Origin: Vallitalea sp.
GTDB lineage: Bacteria > Bacillota > Clostridia > Lachnospirales > Vallitaleaceae
Direction: 5' to 3'
DNA: 64,000 nt
Assembly: GCA_025210515.1 (NCBI GenBank)
Contig: JAOARM010000038.1
Span: forward strand, 1-64,000
The translations under genes were made by a program, and so were the position numbers. A model generated the notes under the pieces. It had not been told where the DNA came from and did no database searches. It saw only the letters and a program-made list of their open reading frames with translations. Below, piece by piece: positions 34,738-42,863 of the stretch; position 1 is the stretch's first letter, and every line of letters starts with the position of its first letter.

Positions 34738-36162
34738 TTATCTCACTTCAGTATGTTCAATAAATAATTCCGGAATTTTAGCATCTATAGAGTTACGCCA
34801 ATCTTTAAGCATAGTTTTCATAACGGTAGCTTTTTCTGGTAAAGATTCTATAAGATTAACATTTTCTTCAATATCTTCGTGTAGATTATATAGTTCACAA
34901 TCACCTGTTTCAAAAAACTCAATAAGTTTATAATCACCCATTCGGATAGAGGAACCAGGAGTACTTCCTTGATTACCATAGTGTGGATAATGCCAGTAGA
35001 TAGCTTGTCGATCTAGAGTTTTCTTGCCTTTCATTAGAGGAACCAGACTCACTCCATCTTGATGTTGATGAGGCATTAATGGATTGTTTGAGACTTCTAG
35101 TAAAGTTGGGTAGAAATCAGGGCTGGTAACGGGTTCATTACAAATACTATTAGGAGTAATAATATTTGGCCATTTTATTAGTAATGGAACACGTACACCA
35201 CCTTCATACATCCAACCTTTCCCCTCACTGAGTGGCGCATTGCATGTAGGAGAGGTTTCAGCAGTCGCAAGACCACCGTTATCAGATGTAAAAACTACTA
35301 GGGTATTATCGTCAATGCCCATTTCTTTTAATGTATTAAGTACACGTCCTATATTACGATCAAGATTTTCAATCATACCTGCATAAGTGGCGTTGGATTG
35401 AATAATTCTTCTTGTAATACGTTGATCCTTTTTATGATCACATGGGAAATAATCACCTATAATGAATTCTTCTGCATTATCAATACCCATTTCTTTTCTT
35501 TTATCATTATATTTTTTTATATCTTCTTCCTTGGCTTGAATAGGTGTATGTACGGCATAGTAACAAAGATTAAGGAAAAACGGAGATGTTGTATCACGGT
35601 TTTTTATAAGATGAATAGCCTCATCTGTTAGACGATCGGTGAGGTTTTCGCCTATTGGACCATCTTCAAGGGTAGGCAAGTGATAAGGACTAAAATAGCC
35701 ATATAGAGGGTGAGACCAGAAACAACCACCAATGTTTTTATCAAACCCGTGTTTTTCAGGATAATAGGCTTCTTCGCCAAGGTGCCATTTGCCTACATGC
35801 CAAGTCTGATAATGGCTTTTCTGTAAAACTGATGCTATACTTATTTCTTCTAGTGGTAAGTAGTGGATATATGGTGCGTCAACAAGTAATCCATGGGATG
35901 GATGACAAGTACCACTATGATCAATCCAGTCAGTGACACCTATAGTAGCTGGGTATTTTCCAGACATAATACTGGCTCTTGAAGGGGAACAAACTGGACA
36001 AGAAGCATACCCATCTGTAAAGAGCATACCATCTCTAGCAATAGAATCTATATGAGGTGTTTCATAGAAAGAACTCTCATAACAGCTTAGATCTTTGTAT
36101 CCCATATCATCAATAAGTATAAATATAATATTTGGTTGATTTTTAGTACACATATTTTTCAC
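34738..36162 (-). CDS. Sulfatase (formylglycine-dependent, arylsulfatase A-like)
   Basis: The 474-residue enzyme has the N-terminal metal pair LIDDMG (Asp18, Asp19) and the formylglycine motif CSPSRAS with Cys58, plus GKYP. HVGKWHLG near 122-129 and TSDNGG near 297 provide further active-site residues. It removes sulfate esters from a carbohydrate or aryl substrate. There is no signal peptide, so it is probably cytosolic and acts on imported sulfated sugars. The Cys must be oxidised by an anaerobic maturase that is not in the window. It is divergent from an AraC regulator, its likely activator. Confidence 0.95.
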   Translation of the reverse strand: MKNMCTKNQPNIIFILIDDMGYKDLSCYESSFYETPHIDSIARDGMLFTDGYASCPVCSPSRASIMSGKYPATIGVTDWIDHSGTCHPSHGLLVDAPYIHYLPLEEISIASVLQKSHYQTWHVGKWHLGEEAYYPEKHGFDKNIGGCFWSHPLYGYFSPYHLPTLEDGPIGENLTDRLTDEAIHLIKNRDTTSPFFLNLCYYAVHTPIQAKEEDIKKYNDKRKEMGIDNAEEFIIGDYFPCDHKKDQRITRRIIQSNATYAGMIENLDRNIGRVLNTLKEMGIDDNTLVVFTSDNGGLATAETSPTCNAPLSEGKGWMYEGGVRVPLLIKWPNIITPNSICNEPVTSPDFYPTLLEVSNNPLMPHQHQDGVSLVPLMKGKKTLDRQAIYWHYPHYGNQGSTPGSSIRMGDYKLIEFFETGDCELYNLHEDIEENVNLIESLPEKATVMKTMLKDWRNSIDAKIPELFIEHTEVR

Positions 36163-36304
36163 TCCTTTATTAAATTTGACTTGAATAATTTATTAACAAA
36201 AAAAGTTACAATAAATAATTATAAATGTATTTGTTGCTTTAAGTTAGTATGATATAATAATAGCATGTTGAGATAATTAATAAAATGTTAAAAGGTGAAT
36301 GAGA

Positions 36305-37177
36305 ATGTCAAAAAGTAATACTAATTATAAAAAAATTTATAAAAAATATGAACCATTAGTTAATAGGATTTTACATACTCATTATATTCAAATAGATTAT
36401 TGTAATGATTTTGTTCTACCTATCGACTGGGATTTTAAAAATCGCATTAATCCTAATTTTCATATGGCATATGTTCGCAAGGGAAAAGGAAGTTATATAT
36501 ATGGGAATAACCAAAAAGATGATATGATAAAAGGTAAACTATACTTTTTTACTAGTGGTTTTTGCCATAGTCGTATATTGGATAAAAGTCAATTGCCTCA
36601 TATGATTTTACTAAGGTATAATTTAATTCATTCTTATACAAGAAAAGCTATCATAGTAAAAGAACCTTTTGGTTTTTCTATTAACGATAACCATAATCTA
36701 TATGCTACGCTTTTGAGTAAACTAGTTTCTAATTATCATGAAGCTACAAAAAAATATGGTCAAGTTGTAGCAGCCACAATTTTGGAGCAAATGTTATACG
36801 AGCTTATGAATGATATAACGGTTCAATTAACACCTAAAATTACTGATTCAAGATTAAGAAAAACAGCTGAATATATACATGAAAATATTGGGCAACATAT
36901 AACTCTAGACGAATTATGTCAAATTGCAGGATTGAGTAAAAACTACTATAGAAAACTATTTAAAGCTCAATACGGTCTATATCCTAAAGCATATATAATT
37001 CAGGTAAGATTAGAACAGGCTGAACAATTGCTAATGGAAACGGAAAATACCATCAAGGATATCGCTCAATCATTAGGATACAGTGATGCATACAGTTTTT
37101 CAAAACAATTTAAGGACAAAAAAGGCTACTCTCCCTCCGGATTTAGAAATTATATTAAGCCAACAGGTAATTTATGA
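36305..37177 (+). CDS. AraC family regulator of the sulfatase gene
   Basis: The 290-residue regulator has an N-terminal cupin-like sugar-sensing domain (NFHMAYVRKGKGSYIYG near 52-68) and C-terminal tandem helix-turn-helix (HITLDELCQIAGLSKNYYRK and NTIKDIAQSLGYSDAYSFS). The divergent arrangement with the sulfatase suggests local control by a sugar. Of two near starts, the ATG at 36305 is nine bases from AAAGG; the ATG at 36299 is too close to it. Confidence 0.9.
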   Translation: MSKSNTNYKKIYKKYEPLVNRILHTHYIQIDYCNDFVLPIDWDFKNRINPNFHMAYVRKGKGSYIYGNNQKDDMIKGKLYFFTSGFCHSRILDKSQLPHMILLRYNLIHSYTRKAIIVKEPFGFSINDNHNLYATLLSKLVSNYHEATKKYGQVVAATILEQMLYELMNDITVQLTPKITDSRLRKTAEYIHENIGQHITLDELCQIAGLSKNYYRKLFKAQYGLYPKAYIIQVRLEQAEQLLMETENTIKDIAQSLGYSDAYSFSKQFKDKKGYSPSGFRNYIKPTGNL

Positions 37178-37269
37178 ACTTAATCTTAAAAACCTCTTGA
37201 CTCCAGGAGATACTATTTAATATTACATTAACAAATGATAAAAAAATTTATATTTATAAATTTAAGGAG

Positions 37270-37298
37270 TAGACATATCCATAATTTAGTATTATAAT
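37270..37298 (+). promoter_or_regulatory. Promoter of the Mn riboswitch-GDT1 unit
   Basis: -35 TAGACA (37270-37275) and -10 TATAAT (37293-37298) are 17 bases apart. They place the start about 37305, at the first base of the aptamer. Confidence 0.75.
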
Positions 37299-37305
37299 AA
37301 TAATG

Positions 37306-37416
37306 CTAAAAGGGAGTAACTGTGACATATATTTATATGGCATAAATAGAGTCAACATAATGGAGAAATCCTGGTTCTATTTGCTTTAGAATATTCTAAA
37401 GAAGTGAGACTTTTAG
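37306..37416 (+). promoter_or_regulatory. yybP-ykoY manganese riboswitch aptamer
   Basis: The leader has AAAGGGAGTAA at its 5' part, GAGTCAACATAATGG in the middle and GTGAGACTTTTAG at the 3' end, the three conserved blocks of the yybP-ykoY class. CTAAAAG (37306-37312) pairs with CTTTTAG (37410-37416) as P1. The 3' P1 strand is also part of the terminator stem (37398-37459), so Mn binding would block termination: an ON switch. The downstream gene is a GDT1/UPF0016 Mn exporter, a known partner class. Confidence 0.85.
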
Positions 37417-37465
37417 ATTAGATATACTAATTGTATACTAATCTAGGTTTCACTTCTTTTTTTGT
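37398..37465 (+). terminator. Riboswitch-controlled terminator
   Basis: An imperfect stem of more than 20 bases (37398-37421 with 37438-37459) is followed by TTTTTTT. Its left arm includes the 3' P1 strand of the Mn aptamer. Confidence 0.85.
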
Positions 37466-37614
37466 TTTACAAAAGACTAATGCAAATATCATATATCAAT
37501 CTAATATAAATTGTATTGGTTTTATGAGATACAAACTTTGACGGATGGAACTATTTATATACTAAGTATTAAATCTATTATTAAGTTACTTTAATAAAAT
37601 TATAGGAGGATATT

Positions 37615-38325
37615 ATGTTTACAGAATTTATTAAAGCTTTTTGTCTAATTTTTATTGCTGAAATGGGTGATAAAACTCAAATACTGGCAATGGCATTTGC
37701 CACTCGTTACAAGGTTAAAACAGTTCTTATAGGTATTTTTCTTGGAGCATTTTTAAATCATGGACTTGCCGTTGCATTTGGATGTTATATATCAAAATAT
37801 ATACCGATAAATACAATCCAGATATTTGCAGGGTTTATATTTATTGCATTTGGACTTTGGTCTTTAAAGATAGAAGAACACAGTGAAAATAAAAAGATAA
37901 AGTTTAATCTATCACCAATAATTAGTATAGCATTAATATTTTTTATTGGAGAATTAGGAGACAAGACTCAACTAACGGCAATAACATTAAGTGCTGATAC
38001 ACTATGTCCAATCTGTATATTAGGAGGAACCGTATGCGGAATGATGGTAACTGGATTAATAGGTATATATATTGGAAGAAAAGTAGAAAATAAAATACCT
38101 ATTACAGCTATTAAAATTATTACAGCCTTTGTATTCATATTTTTTGGTTTGAATAAGTTGCACCTTTCATTACCATCAAACTTACTAAATATACAATATG
38201 TATTATCATTTTCTGTAGCTATTATAATAACTATATTAATTTTATTAAAACCTCTAGTTAATAAAAAGAGTACAAGCTCTATTGCCCCACAAACTAAATG
38301 TATTAATAATAATATTAAGAATTAA
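37615..38325 (+). CDS. TMEM165/GDT1 (UPF0016) family manganese exporter
   Basis: The 236-residue protein has six or seven membrane helices and the paired family motif E-x-G-D-K-T at residues 16-21 (EMGDKT) and 113-118 (ELGDKT), the cation-binding sites. Bacterial members export Mn2+. The Mn-sensing riboswitch 200 bases upstream agrees with that role: high Mn should turn the gene on. The ribosome binding site TAGGAGGA is strong. The stop is followed by a remnant of another gene rather than a terminator. Confidence 0.9.
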   Translation: MFTEFIKAFCLIFIAEMGDKTQILAMAFATRYKVKTVLIGIFLGAFLNHGLAVAFGCYISKYIPINTIQIFAGFIFIAFGLWSLKIEEHSENKKIKFNLSPIISIALIFFIGELGDKTQLTAITLSADTLCPICILGGTVCGMMVTGLIGIYIGRKVENKIPITAIKIITAFVFIFFGLNKLHLSLPSNLLNIQYVLSFSVAIIITILILLKPLVNKKSTSSIAPQTKCINNNIKN

Positions 38326-38357
38326 TATAAAAAACTCTTGGAATAAATAGAAACATT

Positions 38358-38451
38358 AATAAACGAATTAGTAAAGTATGGAATGTAAAGTCACAGATGC
38401 ATAATGCTACGAAAGAAAAACTTGATATTGGAAAGTAAAATATTTGTTTAG
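38358..38451 (+). pseudogene. Frameshifted remnant of a second EFR1 gene tail
   Basis: This stretch aligns base for base with the last 97 bases of the EFR1 gene (34391-34487), sharing TGGAATGT-AAG and CAGATGCATAAT and ending TATTTGTTTAG. It is 94 bases long. A two-base deletion near 38425 shifts the frame and creates an early TAA. The rest of this copy is absent. It shows that a duplicated or paralogous EFR1 gene once ended here. Confidence 0.8.
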
Positions 38452-38535
38452 TTGATTAAAGCCTTTGCTTATAGGCTATATAGGTAGGGGCTTTAATATA
38501 GTTCAAAATCATTTTATATGTTAATTGGATATAGT

Positions 38536-38564
38536 TAGACTATATAGAAATTAAATGATATAAT
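38536..38564 (+). promoter_or_regulatory. Promoter of the Asn-rich lipoprotein gene
   Basis: -10 TATAAT (38559-38564) with TGn extension and -35 TAGACT (38536-38541), 17 bases apart. Confidence 0.5.
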
Positions 38565-38611
38565 GATTTATTGAATATACTGTTTAAGATATAACAAAGG
38601 GGTGTTTAAAA

Positions 38612-40066
38612 GTGAAACATAGTAGAATAATAATAATATTAATAATAATATTAATAATAATATACTTACTAGTATTTACTGGGTGTCAAAAAAAACAAAT
38701 AGAAGAGACAAATATAGTAAAAAATACTGAAGATATTATAGAAAGTAATAATCAACAAAAAGTAGTGTTTGATGTAAATGATAATAAAGTTAAATCTAAT
38801 AGTAGTAATGATTCTGTTTACAAAAATAGCAATGTAGATATACCTAAGCAGGAAATAGAGGGTAATATTGATAAACAAAGTGAAAAAGATAAAATAGTAA
38901 GTAATAAAACTAATCAAGTTGAATTAATAAAAGCAAATAAAGTAACTAATATCGATAATAAAGATAATGTTAAACAAGTTAATAAGCACTCTAATAATGA
39001 GGATATAGAAAATGAAAATATTAATTACATATTCAAAAATATAGTTGATGAACATGATAATATAGATATACAACACGATGTTAATAAAACAGGTAATAAT
39101 TTTTCTCATGTATTAATGGTTAGTCATAATATTATTGGAGAATATAATAACGGACGTTATTATAATTTAACTAAATCAACGATAAATATTGATGATTTAG
39201 AAAAACAGAAATTCAGAATATATAAAGATGGCAATGTATATGAAGAACAAACGGTTTCATATTCTAGTAACATCGGTGAAGTTTTGACAGTTGATATAAC
39301 ATCTGACACTGATGAATTAGATTTTTCTAATCCTTTATTTGCTATCTCTAATGCTGATAATATTAAAGAAATACCTTTAGAAACAATTATAGAAAATAAT
39401 AATAGCAAGTTTGGTATAATTGTAAAAAAATTATTAGGAATGAGAGGCTATACTAATACACCTGCTATAATAAAAGAAGTTATCCCAATTGATATAGATA
39501 ATGATGGTAGTAGCGAGTATATAATTAATGCATCCAATTTTAATTTTGGATTAGAAGAAATGATAGAACAGCTTAAATACAAAAAATATGCTTCAAATTT
39601 ATCACCATTTTCTCAGATAGATACCCTTAATAATGTTTGTGGGTATAATATTATTTTATTATTAAAAGAAAACACTGTTTTCATCATTAACGAACGTTAT
39701 AGCCAGTTATATGATTTTCAGTTCCAACAATTTACTGAGGAAGAAAAAAACGAACTAGTTAACAAAAATAGTAATCTAGGAGCTTTACATAATAATAATA
39801 ATATATTTTTAGTTTATAATAAACATCAAGATATAGTTGCACTACAAACAACATATCTTCCATTTTATTCAGATGAAATGACAAATTATCTGGATGAAAT
39901 TATACCATATTCTTATATTATGGCGGTTTTGGATATTGATAATGATAATACTAAAGAGATTATATTTCATAAAGATGAAGATATTTTTAGAAATACAAAA
40001 TGTTTAGTGCTAAAATATAGTAATGATAATTTAGTTAATGTATTAGAGGGTGAAGTGATTAAATAG
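38612..40066 (+). CDS. Asn-rich lipoprotein of unknown function
   Basis: The 484-residue protein has a long Ile-rich signal helix ending FTGC (Cys25), encoded by ATA/ATT-rich repeats. Residues about 26-160 are a low-complexity Asn/Lys/Asp/Ser linker, and about 165-484 are a folded region. Two DxDxDG-like segments, PIDIDNDGSSEYIINAS near 292 and VLDIDNDNTKEIIFH near 446, resemble FG-GAP/VCBS or calcium-binding repeats. The start is GTG at 38612 after AAGGGGTG. I do not recognise the family. Its 3' end overlaps a decayed peptidase on the other strand, which suggests that the neighbouring junction is recent. Confidence 0.6.
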   Translation: MKHSRIIIILIIILIIIYLLVFTGCQKKQIEETNIVKNTEDIIESNNQQKVVFDVNDNKVKSNSSNDSVYKNSNVDIPKQEIEGNIDKQSEKDKIVSNKTNQVELIKANKVTNIDNKDNVKQVNKHSNNEDIENENINYIFKNIVDEHDNIDIQHDVNKTGNNFSHVLMVSHNIIGEYNNGRYYNLTKSTINIDDLEKQKFRIYKDGNVYEEQTVSYSSNIGEVLTVDITSDTDELDFSNPLFAISNADNIKEIPLETIIENNNSKFGIIVKKLLGMRGYTNTPAIIKEVIPIDIDNDGSSEYIINASNFNFGLEEMIEQLKYKKYASNLSPFSQIDTLNNVCGYNIILLLKENTVFIINERYSQLYDFQFQQFTEEEKNELVNKNSNLGALHNNNNIFLVYNKHQDIVALQTTYLPFYSDEMTNYLDEIIPYSYIMAVLDIDNDNTKEIIFHKDEDIFRNTKCLVLKYSNDNLVNVLEGEVIK

Positions 40067-40395
40067 TGTACATGAGAACTTACTGTACCTTTAGCTCCTT
40101 GATATCCTATTAGCGTATTAGCATGTACTTTTGAGCCTACATCTAGTTTAAGCTTACTTGCGTGTAAGTAAGTAACTCGGTAACCTGGCAAATTATCATA
40201 TTTTATTGAAATAATATTCGCCCAATTATTGTTAGGTTTTGCAATAACCTTTCCTTCCCCAAAAGCGTAGAATTCACAGTTGTCTTTATAGCTCATATCA
40301 AATCATGAAATCTCGTGAAGTATCCTTTTCCTTTTTTTATATCACTTCTGGTAGCACTAAGGCTTGGATAGTAAATAAAGCTATATTGTCCTATA
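40066..40395 (-). pseudogene. Decayed M23 metallopeptidase fragment
   Basis: On the minus strand one frame (about 40395-40300) encodes YYPSLSATRSDIKKGKGYF followed by FHD, then stops. A second frame from 40296 continues SYKDNCEFYAFGEGKVIA, YRVTYLHASKLKLDVGSKV, IGYQGAKG and SSHVHY. Together these are the LytM/M23 core with the HxH zinc ligands. They are broken by a frameshift at the H-x3-D motif and truncated at both ends. The 109-residue frame seen alone is therefore not an intact gene. Confidence 0.75.
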
Positions 40396-40462
40396 AAAAA
40401 AATCGTTAACTAAATGCTTCTTGGGTAATAAAAGCACGATGAAGAATTAACATAAAAAACTC

Positions 40463-40491
40463 TTGAAAAAATTAGCAACATATGGTATTAT
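40463..40491 (+). promoter_or_regulatory. Promoter of the DUF3793-flavodoxin operon
   Basis: -35 TTGAAA (40463-40468) and -10 TATTAT (40486-40491) are 17 bases apart, with a TGn extension. A Fur box begins ten bases downstream. Confidence 0.75.
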
Positions 40492-40500
40492 TAATTTAAT

Positions 40501-40519
40501 GATAATGATATTCAATATC
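40501..40519 (+). promoter_or_regulatory. Fur box (17 of 19) of the DUF3793-flavodoxin operon
   Basis: GATAATGATATTCAATATC matches the Fur consensus at 17 of 19 positions. It sits within a larger palindrome with ATTTAAT/ATTAAAT flanks, over the predicted transcription start. Confidence 0.88.
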
Positions 40520-40543
40520 ATTAAATTAATCGGAGGCGATTAG

Positions 40544-41149
40544 GTGAGTAATGACTTTAAAATTACCTGTATTAAGAGAATTAGAAATTACAATGGATTT
40601 AGACAATTATGGTCATACTTAATTTTTTATATTGCACCAACAATTAAAAAGAAAAAACCTTCTAATATAGTAGTTATTAGAGATGATAATTTACTTAGAT
40701 TATGGGAAATGTACCAGATTAAGATAAAAGAAAGTTTTGGTGTAGAATACATAGTATTGAAAGATGAAGACGATAAAAAGTTAATTATGTTTTACAATTT
40801 ACAATTACTTGAGCAAGTCATTTTTAAACAAGAAAATATGGATTTGCTTAATGAGTATGGATATAGTAATGATATGTCCATTTCGGAATGTCTTCTATTA
40901 TTAAAAACAAAATTCCAGACAGAATGTTGCCCACATGAAATAGGAATATTTTTAGGATACCCAATCAAAGATGTTAAAACATACATTAGTTGCCCATATA
41001 AAACATGTCTTATGACTGGTTACTGGAAAGTTTATCATAATGTTGAGCAGGCTACTGCAACGTTTAATGAATATGACTCTGCTCGCAATAATATGATGAA
41101 AGCTGTACTAGAAGGTAAGACAATAGACGAAGTTATTTGTAGTGCATAA
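40544..41149 (+). CDS. DUF3793 family protein
   Basis: The 201-residue cytosolic protein carries the family core CCPHEIGIFLGYP near 126-138 followed by DVKTYI, the DUF3793 signature. The biochemical function is unknown. The start is GTG after GGAGGCG. It is directly followed by a flavodoxin gene, an arrangement common in Clostridia, and the operon has a strong Fur box, so it belongs to the iron-limitation response. Conserved Cys residues near 125-126 and 147-152 might bind metal or a cluster; this is speculative. Confidence 0.85.
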   Translation: MSNDFKITCIKRIRNYNGFRQLWSYLIFYIAPTIKKKKPSNIVVIRDDNLLRLWEMYQIKIKESFGVEYIVLKDEDDKKLIMFYNLQLLEQVIFKQENMDLLNEYGYSNDMSISECLLLLKTKFQTECCPHEIGIFLGYPIKDVKTYISCPYKTCLMTGYWKVYHNVEQATATFNEYDSARNNMMKAVLEGKTIDEVICSA

Positions 41150-41170
41150 TAATATAAGGAGGATATTAGA

Positions 41171-41599
41171 ATGAAAAAAATTAATATTATTTATTGGAGT
41201 GGCACTGGTAATACAGAAGCCATGGCACATGCTATAGCAGAAGGAGCAAAAGGTGAAGATAACGAAGTAAAAGTTATATCTGTTGATGAAGCACAACTTA
41301 GTGATGTAGAAGAAGCAGATGCAGTTGCATTAGGATGCCCTTCAATGGGAGATGAAGTACTAGAAGAAAGTGAAATGGAACCATTTGTTGAATCTCTACA
41401 ATCTATTAACTTAAATAAACCAGTTGGGCTATTTGGTTCATATGGATGGGGAAATGGAGAATGGATGATTGACTGGGAAGAAAGAATGGAAGGATATGGA
41501 GCATCTTTAATTAATAAGGGATTAATAGTTAACAATGATCCAGAAGACGACGATATTGAAAATTGCAAAAAACTAGGTGAAATGTTAGCAAGTAGTTAA
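41171..41599 (+). CDS. Flavodoxin
   Basis: The 142-residue short-chain flavodoxin has the FMN phosphate loop WSGTGNTEAMA near 8-18, the aromatic-loop GCPSMGDE near 56-63 and the 90s loop GSYGWGNGEW near 88-97. Length and acidity are normal. It replaces ferredoxin as an electron carrier when iron is short, which fits the Fur box upstream of its operon. It starts 21 bases after the DUF3793 gene, behind AAGGAGG. Confidence 0.95.
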   Translation: MKKINIIYWSGTGNTEAMAHAIAEGAKGEDNEVKVISVDEAQLSDVEEADAVALGCPSMGDEVLEESEMEPFVESLQSINLNKPVGLFGSYGWGNGEWMIDWEERMEGYGASLINKGLIVNNDPEDDDIENCKKLGEMLASS

Positions 41600-41700
41600 A
41601 GTTATATTATTTAATACATAATAATGAGAAAATAGAACAAACTATATACAAATAGATAGTAGTATAAGTTACAATAACTCATTATTATGGAGGTATAACT

Positions 41701-41838
41701 ATGGCAAAAGAAAGATCCAAAGACAAAGGGGGCACTCTTGGCGGAAAGTCAAAAAGTGCAAATAATAACAGAGGGGTAAATGGTAAAATAAAAGACTCTG
41801 ATAATACAACAAATACATCACATAAAAATAAATACTAG
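41701..41838 (+). CDS. Small basic hypothetical protein (45 residues)
   Basis: A TGGAGGT site is eight bases before an ATG that opens a 45-codon frame: MAKERSKDKGGTLGGKSK and onward, rich in Lys, Ser, Asn and Gly with no hydrophobic core. It is followed by a terminator. It resembles other short, highly charged, probably disordered clostridial proteins; no function is known. Confidence 0.6.
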   Translation: MAKERSKDKGGTLGGKSKSANNNRGVNGKIKDSDNTTNTSHKNKY

Positions 41839-41848
41839 TAAATTTATT

Positions 41849-41886
41849 AAAAAAAGATAGACCACTATTTCGGCTATCTTTTTTGT
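41849..41886 (+). terminator. Terminator of the small basic protein gene
   Basis: AAAAAAGATAG pairs with CTATCTTTTTT around a 12-base loop and runs into TTTTTTG. Confidence 0.8.
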
Positions 41887-42072
41887 TGGACTTAAATGAA
41901 TGATTTAAGTTTACCTAAACATTTTATTAAGTATAGTAAATGAAACTTGATTATATATTTTATAAAAAAGGTTAAATTATTGAAGTATATAAACATTAAG
42001 TAGTCTTATTGTAATTATAATGATATAATCTAATATAGTATATACAATAATAAAAAAGGGAGAATATAAAAT

Positions 42073-42771
42073 ATGATTACTTGGAGTGGCTGGATATTAT
42101 CTGTAATCCTAATTATTGCAGGAATTTTTTTAGTAAATAGATTGAGTAAGTTACCTTCACTATGGACATCATATCATTATAAAGAAAGAGTATCTTACTT
42201 TAAGGAATTAAATAATGGGTTGAAAGATGGTGGAATAGTTTTTTTAGGAGATTCTATAACAGAACAATTTATTGTATCAGAATTTTTTCCAGATCATTAT
42301 GTTATTAATAGGGGAATATCAGGAGATACAACTGAGGGAGTATTAAAGAGATTAGAAGAAAGTGTATATAATATTAAGCCATCAAAAATATTTTTGTTAA
42401 TTGGAGTTAACGATTTAGGTAATGGAAAAGATATAGATCACATTGGTAAGAATATAGATATCATTATTACTAAAATACTTGAAAAATTACCTCATACAGA
42501 TATTATTATTCAATCAGTATATCCAGTGCATAAAGATAAGCATAATAAAATTAAGAAAAGAATAGTTGGAAAGAGAAATAATAAAGATATTAATAAATTA
42601 AATAGAAGTATAATTAATGTTGCAAATAAACATGATATTGATTATATAGATATGAATACATTATTACAAGATAGCAATGGAAATCTAGACTTTGAATATA
42701 CAATAGAAGGATTACATCTAACACCACTAGGTTATAGAATCGTTGTAAAAGAGATATCAAAATATTTATAG
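42073..42771 (+). CDS. Membrane-anchored SGNH/GDSL hydrolase
   Basis: The 232-residue enzyme has an N-terminal membrane helix (about 5-22). Its SGNH catalytic blocks are FLGDSITEQF near 56-65 (Ser60), NRGISGDT near 79-86, GVNDLG near 117-122 and DGLHLTPLGY-like EGLHLTPLGY near 216-225 (His219). The third-block Asp is replaced by EGLH, which still keeps the His. Such enzymes remove acyl groups from lipids or glycans. It lies 93 bases before an acyltransferase gene, which suggests opposing acylation and deacylation. Confidence 0.88.
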   Translation: MITWSGWILSVILIIAGIFLVNRLSKLPSLWTSYHYKERVSYFKELNNGLKDGGIVFLGDSITEQFIVSEFFPDHYVINRGISGDTTEGVLKRLEESVYNIKPSKIFLLIGVNDLGNGKDIDHIGKNIDIIITKILEKLPHTDIIIQSVYPVHKDKHNKIKKRIVGKRNNKDINKLNRSIINVANKHDIDYIDMNTLLQDSNGNLDFEYTIEGLHLTPLGYRIVVKEISKYL

Positions 42772-42863
42772 ATAAAAACTATAATTACAATTTAATATAC
42801 ATAACAATGTTTTATAATATGTGTTAATTAATACAATCTAAGAGATGACGGATAGGTGATTTA

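Noticed and set aside
38641..38700. AAT/ATA triplet run as a microsatellite or CRISPR-like repeat
   Set aside because: It encodes the Ile-rich signal helix of the lipoprotein, is in frame and has no spacer structure.
39967..40296. A 109-codon minus-strand ORF taken as an intact gene
   Set aside because: It is the C-terminal part of an M23 peptidase with the upstream half in another frame, and its last 100 bases run antisense into the lipoprotein gene. It was annotated as a pseudogene instead.
38326..40470. The shared TAAAAAACTCTTG motif near 38336 and 40449 as a mobile-element boundary
   Set aside because: Only about 15 bases match, both in AT-rich DNA, with no inverted partner. This is too short to claim.
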